A DNA stretch of 64,000 nucleotides from JBKQHQ01 sp052148715. GTDB lineage: Bacteria; Pseudomonadota; Alphaproteobacteria; Rhizobiales; Xanthobacteraceae. Every line of letters begins with the position of its first letter. Position 1 is the stretch's first letter. The notes under the pieces were generated by a model. The model saw only the letters and a program-made list of their open reading frames with translations, did not search any database and was not told the DNA's origin. The stretch lies in NCBI GenBank assembly GCA_052148715.1, contig JBKQHQ010000121.1, positions 62,001 to 126,000 on the forward strand. The letters run 5' to 3'. Below, in pieces: positions 7,485 to 16,797 of the stretch. A program made the position numbers and the translations under genes.

Positions 7485-9812
7485 TTATGACGCGTCGACC
7501 CGCGACGCCGTTGCCGCGGCGGTTGGCTGCAGCGGAGCAACCGTTGCTTCGTCAAGCGCCAGCCGCACCATCCGAGCGAGCTCGACGACCCGGTAAGGCT
7601 TCGCCAGCAGGAGGACGCCGGGATCGAGGTGACCGTGATCGATGACGGCATTCTCGGTGTAGCCGGAGGTAAACAGAACCTTAATCGACGGCTGGCGTCG
7701 GGTTGCGATCTCGGCGAGCTGCGGGCCATTCACGGCGCCGGGAAGAATGACATCCGTCAGCAGCAAATCGACCGCTCCCAGGCCGTTGAGGATCTCGAGC
7801 GCCTCGTCGGCGTCCGGTGCCGACTCGACGGAGTATCCGAGTTTGCCCAGCTGGGTCGTCACATAGCTGCGCACCAACGGATCGTCTTCAACGACCAGAA
7901 TCGTTTCGCTGCCGCCGGTCCGTTGCGCATCGATGAGGTCGGTTGGGTTGTCGATGACCTGTTCACCGCTGCGCGGAAGATAGATGCGCACGGTCGTGCC
8001 ATAGCCTTCCTCGCTGTAGATCTTCACGTGGCCGTTGGATTGCTTGACGAAGCCGTAGACCATGCTCAGCCCGAGACCGGTTCCCTTGCCGGTGCCCTTC
8101 GTGGTGAAAAACGGCTCGAATACCTTATCACGGATCCCGGCAGGAATGCCGGTGCCGGTGTCGCTCACTGAGATTACGACGTAGAAGCCCGGCCTGATGC
8201 CGCCGTGACTTTGAGCATAGGCCTCGTCGAGCACGATGTTGCCGGCCTCGAGCGTCAATTTGCCGCCATCCGGCATGGCATCGCGCGCATTGAGCGCGAG
8301 ATTGAGCAATGCCGTCGTCAGCTGCGATTGGTCGACCAGCGCCGCCCAAGTATCCGGTTCAAGGATCGTCGCGATCTGCACCTGCTCGCCCAATGTCGGC
8401 CGCAAGAGCCGATCGATCTCGGTCACCAACTGGTTGATGTCCGTCGGCTGTGGGCGAAGGGGCTGCTTGCGGGCAAACGCCAGGAGATGCCGCGTGAGCT
8501 CGGCGCCGCGTTCCGCCGCCTCGTCGATCATGCGGGCGATCGCGGCGAATTGCGGGCGGCCGGCGACGGCCTCGGAGAGCAAGCCGATGGTCCCCATGAT
8601 GACCGTCAGGATATTGTTGAAGTCGTGCGCAATGCCGCCGGTGAGCTGTCCGACCGCTTCCATCTTTTGCGATTGGCGCAGCTGGCGTTCGGTTTCCTGC
8701 AAAGCGGTGACATCGTGATATACCAAGACCGCGCCCTTGCTGCGCCCTGCGGCGTCGACCATAGGACGCCCGTTCGCGACCAAATGCGTGTTCTTGGTAT
8801 CGCCCTTGCGCCGCAGCACAAGTTCGAGATCGTCGACGTTTTCGCCACGGACGGCGCGCGCGATCGGGGTCTCCGCGGGCGGAAAGGGTGTGGCTTCATC
8901 GGGCAAGAAACAAAGATAGATCTTTTGCCAATCCTGCGATCCGACATCAGCGCGCGCACCGAAGAGCCGGTGGGAGGCCGGATTCGAGATCACGACCGTT
9001 CCGGTTTCATCGACGACCAGCACCGCGTCGGCCATGCTGGTGATCGTGTTCTTGAGGATGGCGGCGCTCCGGTGCATCTCCTCGTTAGCGAGCTGCAGGT
9101 GCAGCGTCCGTTCCTGAACCGTTGCCTCCAACCGGGCGTTGGAGTCCTCCAGCGCCGCCAAGGCGGCCTGACGCTCGTGATGTGAGCGACGCATCAGCAG
9201 GATGGCGACAGTGCTCAGAACCAGCATCAGCGCCGCGGCAATCAGGTCGACGCAGAGCAGGGCAAGCTCGGTGCGATTCGTCTTTGTGCCGCGCTCCGCA
9301 AGCTGCCGTTCTTCCTCGGCGCTCATTTGGGCGGTGAGCATGCGGGTATTGGCAACCAGCGTCGGGCGCGGCCCGCGTTGGAGACGCGCCAGGGCCGCCT
9401 TGGCGTCGCCTGCCTCGAGCAGTCGGTCGACTTCACGAAATTCCTCCAGCCGGCGGACGATGACCGGCTCGATGAGCCGGAGCGACTGTTGATGGACATC
9501 GTTATCGATGGTCGCGAGCCTTAGCGCGTTCAATGCCGGTTCAATGGCGTCGACCGACTTACGATAGGTCTCGAGGTACTCGGCTTCGTTGCCGAGAAGG
9601 TAGCCACGCTGTGCGGTTTCGGCACTCAGCAGCACGTTCTGCAGGTCCGAGATCCTGTTTTTGACCGCGAAGGAATGGGCCGCCATTTCGGCCGCGGATT
9701 GCGACAGACGCACCAAAGCGATCGACGCGGCGCTGATCACGGTCAGCGTAGCAAAGCCCAGGACAAGAAAAATCGACTGCGCTGGAATCCAAGAACGGCT
9801 GGCTTTGCTCAT
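7485..9812 (-). CDS. Membrane hybrid histidine kinase (CHASE3-PAS-HisKA-HATPase-REC)
   Basis: 775 residues from MSKASRSWIPAQ, chosen because the first transmembrane helix follows directly (14-34); the frame is open 71 codons further upstream without a plausible start context. Domains in order: TM1, periplasmic CHASE3 (about 40-180, with ETAQRGYLLG), TM2 (185-207), coiled coil, PAS (about 250-370), HisKA with phosphorylated H396 (GGIAHDFNNIL), HATPase with N508, DTGTG 551-555 and GTGLGLSMVYG, then a C-terminal receiver with D687 and K738. This layout is typical of Bradyrhizobium orphan hybrid kinases. The signal is unknown. The downstream single-domain response regulator is the probable partner. 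Confidence 0.9.
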   Translation of the reverse strand: MSKASRSWIPAQSIFLVLGFATLTVISAASIALVRLSQSAAEMAAHSFAVKNRISDLQNVLLSAETAQRGYLLGNEAEYLETYRKSVDAIEPALNALRLATIDNDVHQQSLRLIEPVIVRRLEEFREVDRLLEAGDAKAALARLQRGPRPTLVANTRMLTAQMSAEEERQLAERGTKTNRTELALLCVDLIAAALMLVLSTVAILLMRRSHHERQAALAALEDSNARLEATVQERTLHLQLANEEMHRSAAILKNTITSMADAVLVVDETGTVVISNPASHRLFGARADVGSQDWQKIYLCFLPDEATPFPPAETPIARAVRGENVDDLELVLRRKGDTKNTHLVANGRPMVDAAGRSKGAVLVYHDVTALQETERQLRQSQKMEAVGQLTGGIAHDFNNILTVIMGTIGLLSEAVAGRPQFAAIARMIDEAAERGAELTRHLLAFARKQPLRPQPTDINQLVTEIDRLLRPTLGEQVQIATILEPDTWAALVDQSQLTTALLNLALNARDAMPDGGKLTLEAGNIVLDEAYAQSHGGIRPGFYVVISVSDTGTGIPAGIRDKVFEPFFTTKGTGKGTGLGLSMVYGFVKQSNGHVKIYSEEGYGTTVRIYLPRSGEQVIDNPTDLIDAQRTGGSETILVVEDDPLVRSYVTTQLGKLGYSVESAPDADEALEILNGLGAVDLLLTDVILPGAVNGPQLAEIATRRQPSIKVLFTSGYTENAVIDHGHLDPGVLLLAKPYRVVELARMVRLALDEATVAPLQPTAAATASRVDAS

Positions 9813-10361
9813 TTCGTGTTGCACGCGGGAACCAAACCCGAGGTCAACCCACGCATGTGGGACGCCGGTCGGCCACTGTGACCGACCATACAACGGTATG
9901 CGGGCTCGCCAAGTAACAAGAAGCCGCGATCGGCCCAAGCTTTTTGTTGTGATGAAGTATAATATTACCGATACACTGCGCGAGACCCCCGAATTTACTC
10001 GCGCGCCAGCTACGAAAGCGCGCAAATGATCGCCATCTTTTCCACAAATGGTTTGGAGACGAGACGTCGGCCACCGAATAGTCCGGCACCCGATTTGATC
10101 GACCGCCGGTTCAAATCACACCCCGGAGCGGTAATACGGTTGATGGGTACTGCGGCATTCGGATCGAAATACCGAAAAAGGGGTCGACGACTACCACGCA
10201 AAGTACTTTCAAGTAGCCAAATTGAGGCGATTTAATCTTCGCGGCTTAAGCGGCGCGCAAGTAGAGGTGGATTCGCACCGAGGGCTTAGGAGGATTACGG
10301 ATGTTTTCGGCCAAACCGCTCCTGTAGATACCGCTGATCCTATCATCAGGAGGCCAAAGAC
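9813..10361. other. Gene-poor 549-nt gap between kinase and RHH gene
   Basis: Divergent intergenic stretch that must hold the promoters of the kinase (leftward) and RHH gene (rightward). Short open frames occur on both strands (for example 9844-10089 minus, 10026-10235 plus) but none has a convincing start signal or recognisable product. The clear element is a strong Shine-Dalgarno followed by a nine-codon frame at 10301-10327, listed separately. Reduced GC around 9940-9980 may mark promoter DNA. Confidence 0.5.
10301..10327 (+). CDS. Possible leader peptide MFSAKPLL upstream of RHH gene
   Basis: ATG at 10301 opens a frame of eight residues (MFSAKPLL) ending in TAG. It is preceded by TTAGGAGG with a spacing of 7 nt, a stronger ribosome-binding site than most genes here have. 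The frame ends 34 nt before the ATG of the ribbon-helix-helix gene, which has its own AGGAGG. It could be a regulatory leader or a chance match; nothing else supports translation. Confidence 0.3.
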   Translation: MFSAKPLL

Positions 10362-10655
10362 ATGAAATCAAGAGTTGCAAAGAGATCGATAGTGATCCGG
10401 GGTCACAAGACGAGCGTCAGTCTCGAAGAGCCTTTCTGGAGCGAGATCAAGCAGATCGCGAAACGAAAGAAAGTCTCTGTGGCGGAGGTCGTCGAGCAAA
10501 TCGATGGGGAGCGCAATTTTGCTAACTTATCCTCTGCCATTCGACTGTTCGTATTGAGCGACTGCCAGACGCGGGTCACCACTGAACAGCCCTCGCCGAG
10601 CCTCGTCCCTGACGTCGAGCCCGTCGATCCGGCGCTGACCAGGGTCGCGCATTAG
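10362..10655 (+). CDS. Ribbon-helix-helix domain protein (RHH_4 type)
   Basis: 97 residues; ATG preceded by AGGAGG 8 nt upstream. The core KRSIVIRGHKTSVSLEE (beta strand), PFWSEIKQIAKRKKVS (helix A) and NLSSAIRLFVL (helix B) matches the RHH_4 family, dimeric DNA-binding proteins common in Alphaproteobacteria. Family members are usually about 70-90 residues; the extra acidic, proline-rich tail (about 72-97) is unremarkable. It is monocistronic: a terminator follows 30 nt after the stop. Target genes are unknown; autoregulation would be typical of small RHH proteins. Confidence 0.82.
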   Translation: MKSRVAKRSIVIRGHKTSVSLEEPFWSEIKQIAKRKKVSVAEVVEQIDGERNFANLSSAIRLFVLSDCQTRVTTEQPSPSLVPDVEPVDPALTRVAH

Positions 10656-10684
10656 ACGCCTTGCGTTACTTGCGGCACGCAACG

Positions 10685-10716
10685 GAGCCCCGGACCTGCG
10701 CCGGGGCTCTTCTTTT
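10685..10716 (+). terminator. Rho-independent terminator after RHH gene
   Basis: Perfect 9-bp stem GAGCCCCGG (10685-10693) with CCGGGGCTC (10701-10709), 7-nt loop, followed by TTCTTTT. It ends the transcript of the ribbon-helix-helix gene 30 nt after its stop codon. Confidence 0.85.
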
Positions 10717-10859
10717 GCGGAAGTTACTAGCGTAGTGGTTGAAACGACTGATTCGCCTCGGCCTCCGGACCCGTCCCGGTATTTAGGGATGGATTGGGTG
10801 GTTGAGCGGGATGGAGGCTGGCGCGGACGCGCACCGCTGTGCCGGCGCAACGCCGCGGC

Positions 10860-12797
10860 TCACGGACACCCGCTCACGGACAGGCCTGCGCGCTTGATCT
10901 GCGGACAAAAGCCCAAGAACAACTTCGGATTAAGCTGCATCGCCTGATTCAGGTCCGCAATCGCCCGATCACGCTCGCCCTGCGCTCGGTAAGCGGTGCC
11001 GCGGTTGAAGTACGCTTCCGAGAACCTTGGATTCAGCCGAATCGCATGGTCGTAGTCGGCGATGGCGCGCTCGCGTTCGCCTTTGGCGCCAAAGACGATG
11101 CCTCGGTTGAAGAACACGGACGCGTTGCCCGGACGGAGCCGGATGGCCTGATCGTAGTCCGCAATCGAGCGGTCGTGCTCGCCCATGGCCTCGTAGGCAT
11201 TTCCCCGGTTGATGAACGCCTCCGCGAGCTTCGGGTCGAGGCGAATCGCCTGATCGTAATCGGCCATCGCCCGGTCGCGCTCGCCCTTGCTGTAGTAAGC
11301 ACGGCCGCGGTTGTTGTAGGCGGGCGCGTAGTCCAGATTGAGCCGGATCGCTTGATCGTAGTCGGCGATCGCCCGTTCGCGCTCGCCTTTGGCGCCGTAA
11401 ACATTGCCGCGGTTGACGAAGGCCTCCGTGAAGTTCGGCTTTAGTCGGATCGCCTGATTGTAGTCGGCGATGGCCCGCTCGCGGTCGCCCTTGGCCTCAT
11501 AGGCATTGCCGCGGTTGTTGAAGGCGAGCGCCGAGCTTGGATCAAGACGGATCGCCTGATCCAAGTCGGCGATGGCACGGTCGCGCTCGCCTTTGGCGAA
11601 GTAGGTGGTTCCGCGGTTGATAAAGGCCTCGGTCAGCCTTGAGTTCAACCGGATCGCCTCATCGAAGTCCGCGATGGCCCGGTCGCGCTCGCCTTTGTCG
11701 TAATAGGCCATGCCGCGATTGGCGTACGCCTCGGCGAAGTTTGGATGCAGCCGGATCGCCTGATCGAGGCCCGCGATAGCGAGCTGGCGATCGCCCTTGG
11801 CGAGATACAGGATGGCGCGGCCGGCGAGGGCATCGGCGTCTTTGGGATCGAGCTCGATCGCTTTGCTGTAATCGGCAAAAGCTCGATCGCGCTCGCCCTT
11901 GGCATTGTAGGCGTTGCCGCGGGTATCCAAAGCGAGCACATAGTTCGGGTCCGCGTTGAGCGCGTCATCGCAGTCGCCGATGGCGCGATCATAGTCGCCT
12001 TTCTTGAAGCTGATCCGGGCGCGGTGGAAGTGGATCTCGCTTAGAATCGAGCCCTTGAACTCTTGCGAGGCGATGGCGCGGCTGCAGGCGGCGTACTCGG
12101 CCTCGCCCGATCCCCTGATGCACAGGCCCCAATCGTCCGCTCCAGGCGCATAGCCCTCGCACAACACCATAACCGTGAAGGCTTTGGCTCGTTCGAGCGA
12201 GTCGGCGGCCGACAACACTTCGCTCCCGTCCTCCGCCGCGTGGGCAACCCCGTGTGCTTCAATGAAGCGCGCGGCCGCGGCGCTCGTCACCGCGCTCGCG
12301 TTGCTGGTATCGGCCGAGCCGCCCCAAACGACGCCGACCACTTGGCCCTGGCCGTCTAGGATCGCGCTGCCGCTGTTTCCCTTTACAGCCGGCGCAGAGA
12401 CGCGCAACCCGTTCCTGTGCCAGCCGGTGAGGCTTTCCACCTTGCCGGTGATCACCTTGGCCTGGCCGAGCGGAAATCCGTAAACCGTCACGGCCTCGCC
12501 CTCCTGAACGGAGTAACGCCATGTCGCAATGCGGACGGGCTTCAGCTCGGTCTTGAGAAGGGCAAGGTCGTCCGCATGATCTTGCGCCACGATCCGCGCC
12601 GCACCGGCGAGATTGCCCGAACGGACCTTGATCTGCTTGCAGGCCCGCACAACATGGGCATTGGTCAAAACGTGGCCATCGGCCGCGACAAAGAACCCGG
12701 TTCCAAGTGCGTTTTGTGCCCTCGCGGGCGAAGCGAGCCAAAGCATCGCTGCGGCGGACAACAGGCCGCTCAGCGCGGGTAGCAAGCGTGCGTCCAT
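10860..12797 (-). CDS. Secreted trypsin-like serine protease fused to 11 TPR repeats
   Basis: 645 residues from MDARLLPALSG; this ATG gives a clean signal peptide ending ASPARA-QN. Residues 30-215 form a chymotrypsin/HtrA-like protease with the full triad: H48 (TNAHVV), D77 (DDLALLK) and S142 (KGNSGSAI). A cysteine-containing linker follows, then 11 consecutive 34-residue tetratricopeptide repeats (about 254-627) with the consensus NRGNAYxAKGERDRAIADYDQAIRL split between neighbouring helices. There is no PDZ domain. It probably acts in the periplasm, with the TPR solenoid recruiting substrates or partners. An alternative start 20 codons upstream would bury the signal peptide. Monocistronic; no neighbour suggests a target. 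Confidence 0.88.
   Translation of the reverse strand: MDARLLPALSGLLSAAAMLWLASPARAQNALGTGFFVAADGHVLTNAHVVRACKQIKVRSGNLAGAARIVAQDHADDLALLKTELKPVRIATWRYSVQEGEAVTVYGFPLGQAKVITGKVESLTGWHRNGLRVSAPAVKGNSGSAILDGQGQVVGVVWGGSADTSNASAVTSAAAARFIEAHGVAHAAEDGSEVLSAADSLERAKAFTVMVLCEGYAPGADDWGLCIRGSGEAEYAACSRAIASQEFKGSILSEIHFHRARISFKKGDYDRAIGDCDDALNADPNYVLALDTRGNAYNAKGERDRAFADYSKAIELDPKDADALAGRAILYLAKGDRQLAIAGLDQAIRLHPNFAEAYANRGMAYYDKGERDRAIADFDEAIRLNSRLTEAFINRGTTYFAKGERDRAIADLDQAIRLDPSSALAFNNRGNAYEAKGDRERAIADYNQAIRLKPNFTEAFVNRGNVYGAKGERERAIADYDQAIRLNLDYAPAYNNRGRAYYSKGERDRAMADYDQAIRLDPKLAEAFINRGNAYEAMGEHDRSIADYDQAIRLRPGNASVFFNRGIVFGAKGERERAIADYDHAIRLNPRFSEAYFNRGTAYRAQGERDRAIADLNQAMQLNPKLFLGFCPQIKRAGLSVSGCP
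10917..12038 (-). repeat. Tandem 102-bp repeats encoding TPRs
   Basis: Eleven in-frame 102-bp units within the protease-TPR gene. The central units (about 11040-11700) are the most alike at DNA level, sharing stretches such as GCCCGGTCGCGCTCGCC, so the array has probably grown or been homogenised by recombination. Copy number could differ between strains without breaking the frame. Confidence 0.85.
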
Positions 12798-13458
12798 CCT
12801 AAATTCCCAGTCCGAAGCAAGCCCAACGCTCCGTCGAACCAAAGACCGTGTTGCCAATCGTGTTGCCGCCCACCGGCGTGCACGCGACGCCTCGCCACGG
12901 TCTCGACCTCACCGTTTCGCGCTGGTGATGGCCCATTTGGCCTGCGACCCGGACGCACACACCGCGCGCATCCTACCCGAGGAGTCGCGGGAATCGGTGT
13001 TACAAATTTGTGACGCTATCCGGCTGTGGATGACACGGCACAGCCGAAAAAAAGCCCAAGAGATTGGACTCCTTGGGTTTCTTCGAAATCCTTAAGTTTC
13101 CCGGCCGCGAAGACTTTAGCCCATGCGCTGCGCCGCGCGTCGATTTAACCAGAAGATACAATTTTCATAACAAGATCGGTTGGCTACACGAACCTATTGA
13201 ATAGGAACGAACGGTGGGCGCGCTTGCCGCCAAGGTCTTCTCGTAATTTGTTGGCTGACGCCGATGATTCGGCAACGAACACGGGAAAAGGGCGCGCTCG
13301 AATTTGGCTGAATTGGACGCGCGCGTCTTGTTGCGGATACCCGCGTTCACTTTTCCGCAAGCTGTTGCGTAGCACGACAAGCGCGGCTTTCTGCTTCGGA
13401 GCCTGGCAGGCCGTGCGTATCCTTGTGGTTGACGTACCGATGCTTTGGAGACCGTCCG
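12798..13458. other. 661-nt gap with orphan hairpins, no gene seen
   Basis: Divergent region between the protease-TPR gene and the M61 peptidase gene. No frame on either strand looks like a protein. It contains a hairpin CGGCTGTG/CACAGCCG (13021-13028 with 13039-13046), a terminator-like structure on the minus strand at 13047-13077, and a small palindrome CCTATTGAATAGG (13192-13204). Both flanking promoters must lie here. Confidence 0.5.
13047..13077 (-). terminator. Orphan rho-independent-like terminator
   Basis: Read on the minus strand: a stem of about 8 bp with one bulged base (13077-13069 with 13062-13054) and a 6-nt loop, followed directly by a run of seven T (13053-13047). No protein gene on the minus strand ends just upstream of it, so it may terminate a small RNA starting in the 13080-13450 region. 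Confidence 0.5.
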
Positions 13459-15387
13459 ATGAGACCCGCGATGATCACGGTTTCGCTCCTGGCGCTTGCC
13501 GCATTCGGCGGCGCTTCGGACACGCGCGCCGCGCCTGAGCCCGCCGCGCCCGCGGCACCGATCGCGGCACCGCAAGACAAGCCTTATCTCGGCGTGATCC
13601 GGCTTACGGTCGACGCCACCGATACGGTGCGACGTATCTTCCGGGTCCACGAAACGATCCCCGTCGCGGGCGGCGAGGACCTGGTGCTGCTCTATCCGCA
13701 ATGGCTGCCGGGCACCCACGGACCGGTCGGCAAGGTCGATCGATTGGCCGGCCTGGTGATCACCGCAAACGGCGCCACCATCGCGTGGGCGCGTGATCCA
13801 GTCGACGTCTATGCCTTCCACCTGCGCACGCCGAAGGACGCGGTGACGCTCGACATCGATTTCCAATATTTGTCGCCCGTCAATGCCCAGGCCGGCGGCA
13901 TCGAAGTGACGGCGGAACTGCTGACCCTCGAATGGCCGTCGGTCGTGCTCTATCCGGCCGGCTATTTCGCCCGCCAGATCGCGGTGGAGGCCGGCGTCAC
14001 GCTGCCGGGCGGCTGGCAGTTCGCCACGGCGCTCGAGCAGGCCCCCACAGGCGGCGCGACGACGTTTCGCCGCGTCTCGCTCGAAACCCTCGCCGATTCC
14101 CCCGTTTACGCCGGACGCTATGTTGCGCGCCAGGATCTGGACCCCAGCGACGCCGTCCCGGTGCGTCTCAATGCGTTTGCCGACAGGCCGGAGCTCCTGG
14201 AGATCAAGCCGCCGCAACTTGAGGCCCACAAAGCACTGATCCGGCAGGCGTACAAGCTGTTCGGGTCACGCCACTACGATCATTATGACTTTCTGGTCAC
14301 GTTGAGCGATCATGTCGGTTACAAGGGGCTTGAGCATCATCGATCCAGCCAGGACCATACGAGTGCGACCTACTTCTCCGACTGGGACAAGACGATAACC
14401 GTTCGCGACCTACTTCCGCATGAATTCACTCATTCCTGGAATGGCAAGTTCCGCCGGCCGGCCGACCTCTGGACGCCTAATTTCAACGTGCCGATGCGCG
14501 ACAGCCTGTTGTGGGTCTATGAAGGCCAAACCCAGTACTGGGGAAAGGTGCTGACCGCGCGATCCGGACTCTGGAGCCAACAACAGGCCCTCGATGCGTT
14601 AGCGCTGATCGCCGCCAATTTCCAGGCCAGGGCCGGACGCACCTGGCGGCCGCTGCAGGACACGGCGGATGAAGCCATCATCGGCGCGCGGGCGCGATCG
14701 CAGTCCTGGACCAGCTGGCAGCGATCGGCGGACTATTACGATGAAGGATTGCTCATCTGGCTCGATGCCGACACCTTGATCCGCGATTTGTCGCACGGTG
14801 AACGTTCGCTTGACGATTTCGCGCGCCGCTTCTTCGGCATCAACGATGGCAGCTACGTGCCCGTGACCTACACTTTTGATGACGTGGTGACCACGCTCAA
14901 CGATGTGCAGCCCTATGAATGGGCGGCGTTTCTGCGCTCACGCATCGATGTCGTCAACCCGCGCCCGCCGCTCGATGGGATCACGCGTGGCGGTTACAAG
15001 CTGGTCTTTGACGATGTCGCGAGCGAGTTCTACAAATCTATCGAAACCCGCGCGAAGAACACCAATCTAACCTACTCCCTTGGCCTGAGCGTAGAGGGGG
15101 GCGGCAACATCGTCAACGTTCTCTGGGACGGCCCGGCCTTCAAGGCCGGGCTATCCCCGGGGGTCCAGATCCTGGCCGTGAACGACATCGCCTTCAACGC
15201 CGATCGTCTCAAGGACGTGGTCAAGGCCGCCAAAACAGGAAACGCGCCGATCGAGCTGATCGTCAAGGACCAGGACCGTTTTCGCGTTGTCCGGATCGAC
15301 TACCACGACGGGCTGCGCTACCCGCATCTGGCGCGGGATCCGGCGCAGCCTGCGCGTCTCGACGAGATTCTGGCGGCGAAGAAATAG
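13459..15387 (+). CDS. M61-family (glycyl aminopeptidase-like) metallopeptidase with PDZ domain
   Basis: 642 residues from MRPAMITVSLLALAAFGG, giving a signal peptide ending around TRAA; the frame opens 12 codons earlier but without a better start. The M61 N-terminal domain (about 42-230) precedes the gluzincin catalytic domain with HEFTHSW at 321-327 (zinc ligands H321 and H325, catalytic E322) and the third ligand E355 in WVYEGQTQYWG. A PDZ domain follows (about 530-620, with LGLSVEGGGN). This is the usual order and length for secreted M61 peptidases. It is expected to act in the periplasm as an aminopeptidase or protein-quality-control protease; the substrate is not known. Confidence 0.9.
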   Translation: MRPAMITVSLLALAAFGGASDTRAAPEPAAPAAPIAAPQDKPYLGVIRLTVDATDTVRRIFRVHETIPVAGGEDLVLLYPQWLPGTHGPVGKVDRLAGLVITANGATIAWARDPVDVYAFHLRTPKDAVTLDIDFQYLSPVNAQAGGIEVTAELLTLEWPSVVLYPAGYFARQIAVEAGVTLPGGWQFATALEQAPTGGATTFRRVSLETLADSPVYAGRYVARQDLDPSDAVPVRLNAFADRPELLEIKPPQLEAHKALIRQAYKLFGSRHYDHYDFLVTLSDHVGYKGLEHHRSSQDHTSATYFSDWDKTITVRDLLPHEFTHSWNGKFRRPADLWTPNFNVPMRDSLLWVYEGQTQYWGKVLTARSGLWSQQQALDALALIAANFQARAGRTWRPLQDTADEAIIGARARSQSWTSWQRSADYYDEGLLIWLDADTLIRDLSHGERSLDDFARRFFGINDGSYVPVTYTFDDVVTTLNDVQPYEWAAFLRSRIDVVNPRPPLDGITRGGYKLVFDDVASEFYKSIETRAKNTNLTYSLGLSVEGGGNIVNVLWDGPAFKAGLSPGVQILAVNDIAFNADRLKDVVKAAKTGNAPIELIVKDQDRFRVVRIDYHDGLRYPHLARDPAQPARLDEILAAKK

Positions 15388-15417
15388 CGCCTGTGTGGCG
15401 CGCGCCGGGCAACCCGC

Positions 15418-16518
15418 TCAGGCCACGCTGCAGGCTTCCTTGGCGACACCGAGATGAAGGCGCATGTCGCGAAAGGAGACGAGCCGCTGCCTGCTCTCAT
15501 CCCACAGCACCAGATGGACGCATTTGAAGCTTTGCCACAGCGTGAGCCGCCCGATGGAGACGAGTTCCGGATGTTCGCGCAGCGCGTGCGGCAGCCGGTA
15601 GAATGGAATGCGGCTGCACAGATGATGGACGTGGTGCATCCCGATATTGGCCGTGAACCAGCGCAGGATACCGGGCAGGTCGTAATGCGAGCTGCCGTGC
15701 AGCGCCGCCTCGTGCAGATTCCAACCGTCGTCGTGGGCCCAGGTCGTGCCCTCGAACTGATGCTGGACGTAGAATAGCCACACACCGATCGAGGCGCCGA
15801 GCAGCATGACGGGCAGGTGCAGCAAGAGGAACGGACCAACGCCGATCAGCGCGATCATCACCGCCACCAGCGCGGCAATCGCGCAGTTGGTCCCCATCGT
15901 GCTCAGCCAGGGCTGCCAGCCCAGGCGCATTTGGCCGAGCGGCAGCCGCTGCCGCAAGAGGAATAGATAGGCCGGGCCGAGCCCGAACATCACGGCCGGA
16001 TGCCGGTAGAGCCGATACTTCAGCCGGCCCCATCGGGACAGCGCCAAATATTCGCGCACCGTCAGCGTGTCGACGTCGCCGATCCCACGGCGTTCGAGGT
16101 TGCCGGATGTCGCATGATGGCCGGCATGGGAGCGGCGCCAGAAGTCATAGGGAGTCAACGTCAACACGCCGATCGCGCGCCCGACCCAATCGTTGGCGAG
16201 ACGGTGGCGGAAGAAGGCACCGTGACCACAATCATGCTGAATCATAAAGAGGCGCACGAGAAAGCCGGCGGCGGGGACGGCGAGCAGCAGGCAGAGCCAA
16301 TAGCCGAGATGGAAATCGAGAATCGCCCACATCAGCACCCAGAGGAGAACCAGCGGAACCGCCGTGATCACGATCTCCAGCACGCTACGGGCTTCGTCCG
16401 GTTCGCGATACCGGGCAAGAATGCGCGTCCACGCGCGTGCATTAGGCTCGGCACCGGGCACGGCCGGATAGGGTCGGTTTTCCAAAAGAGCTCCGTAGTC
16501 GGGTATGCCCGGGCTCAA
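15418..16518 (-). CDS. Membrane fatty acid desaturase (DesA/omega-6 type)
   Basis: 366 residues with the three histidine boxes of the FA_desaturase family: HDCGH (95-99), HAGHH (131-135) and HHVHH (295-299), together binding the di-iron site. Two pairs of hydrophobic segments lie at about 48-92 and 208-252. The box sequences and spacing resemble acyl-lipid delta-12/omega-type desaturases, so it probably introduces a double bond into membrane lipid acyl chains using a ferredoxin or cytochrome donor. It is convergent with the M61 gene (30 nt between stops) and monocistronic. A carotenoid- or sphingolipid-type substrate is less likely from the box pattern. Confidence 0.88.
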   Translation of the reverse strand: MSPGIPDYGALLENRPYPAVPGAEPNARAWTRILARYREPDEARSVLEIVITAVPLVLLWVLMWAILDFHLGYWLCLLLAVPAAGFLVRLFMIQHDCGHGAFFRHRLANDWVGRAIGVLTLTPYDFWRRSHAGHHATSGNLERRGIGDVDTLTVREYLALSRWGRLKYRLYRHPAVMFGLGPAYLFLLRQRLPLGQMRLGWQPWLSTMGTNCAIAALVAVMIALIGVGPFLLLHLPVMLLGASIGVWLFYVQHQFEGTTWAHDDGWNLHEAALHGSSHYDLPGILRWFTANIGMHHVHHLCSRIPFYRLPHALREHPELVSIGRLTLWQSFKCVHLVLWDESRQRLVSFRDMRLHLGVAKEACSVA

Positions 16519-16797
16519 GCCCCTGCATCCATAGATGCACCGGCGACGCCCCGAATCATGCGTCGCCGAAGATCAAAGCATTTAGCGGGGTTCTTGCCCT
16601 TAGGATAGCGCGCCAAATCCCCGGCGTGCGCACTTGACCTGCGATCATTGGCTTGGCGGCGAGACTATGCCATGCCGGACGCCGCGAAGCAAAGGCGCAT
16701 CGCGGCGATCCGCGGCCCCTATCTTTTCGGTCGCGCATTGATCTAGGATGCCGGTTGAAGCGGCGCAACCCCGTTCCGCAGCGAAGTCAGGTTCTGC

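Noticed and set aside
10090..10130. tRNA-like T-arm GGTTCAAATCACACCCC
   Set aside because: No matching acceptor, D or anticodon arms could be found in the 75 nt on either side; the match is limited to a short T-loop-like string.
9844..10235. Small open frames on both strands upstream of the kinase
   Set aside because: No ribosome-binding site or recognisable fold; they overlap each other and the expected promoters.
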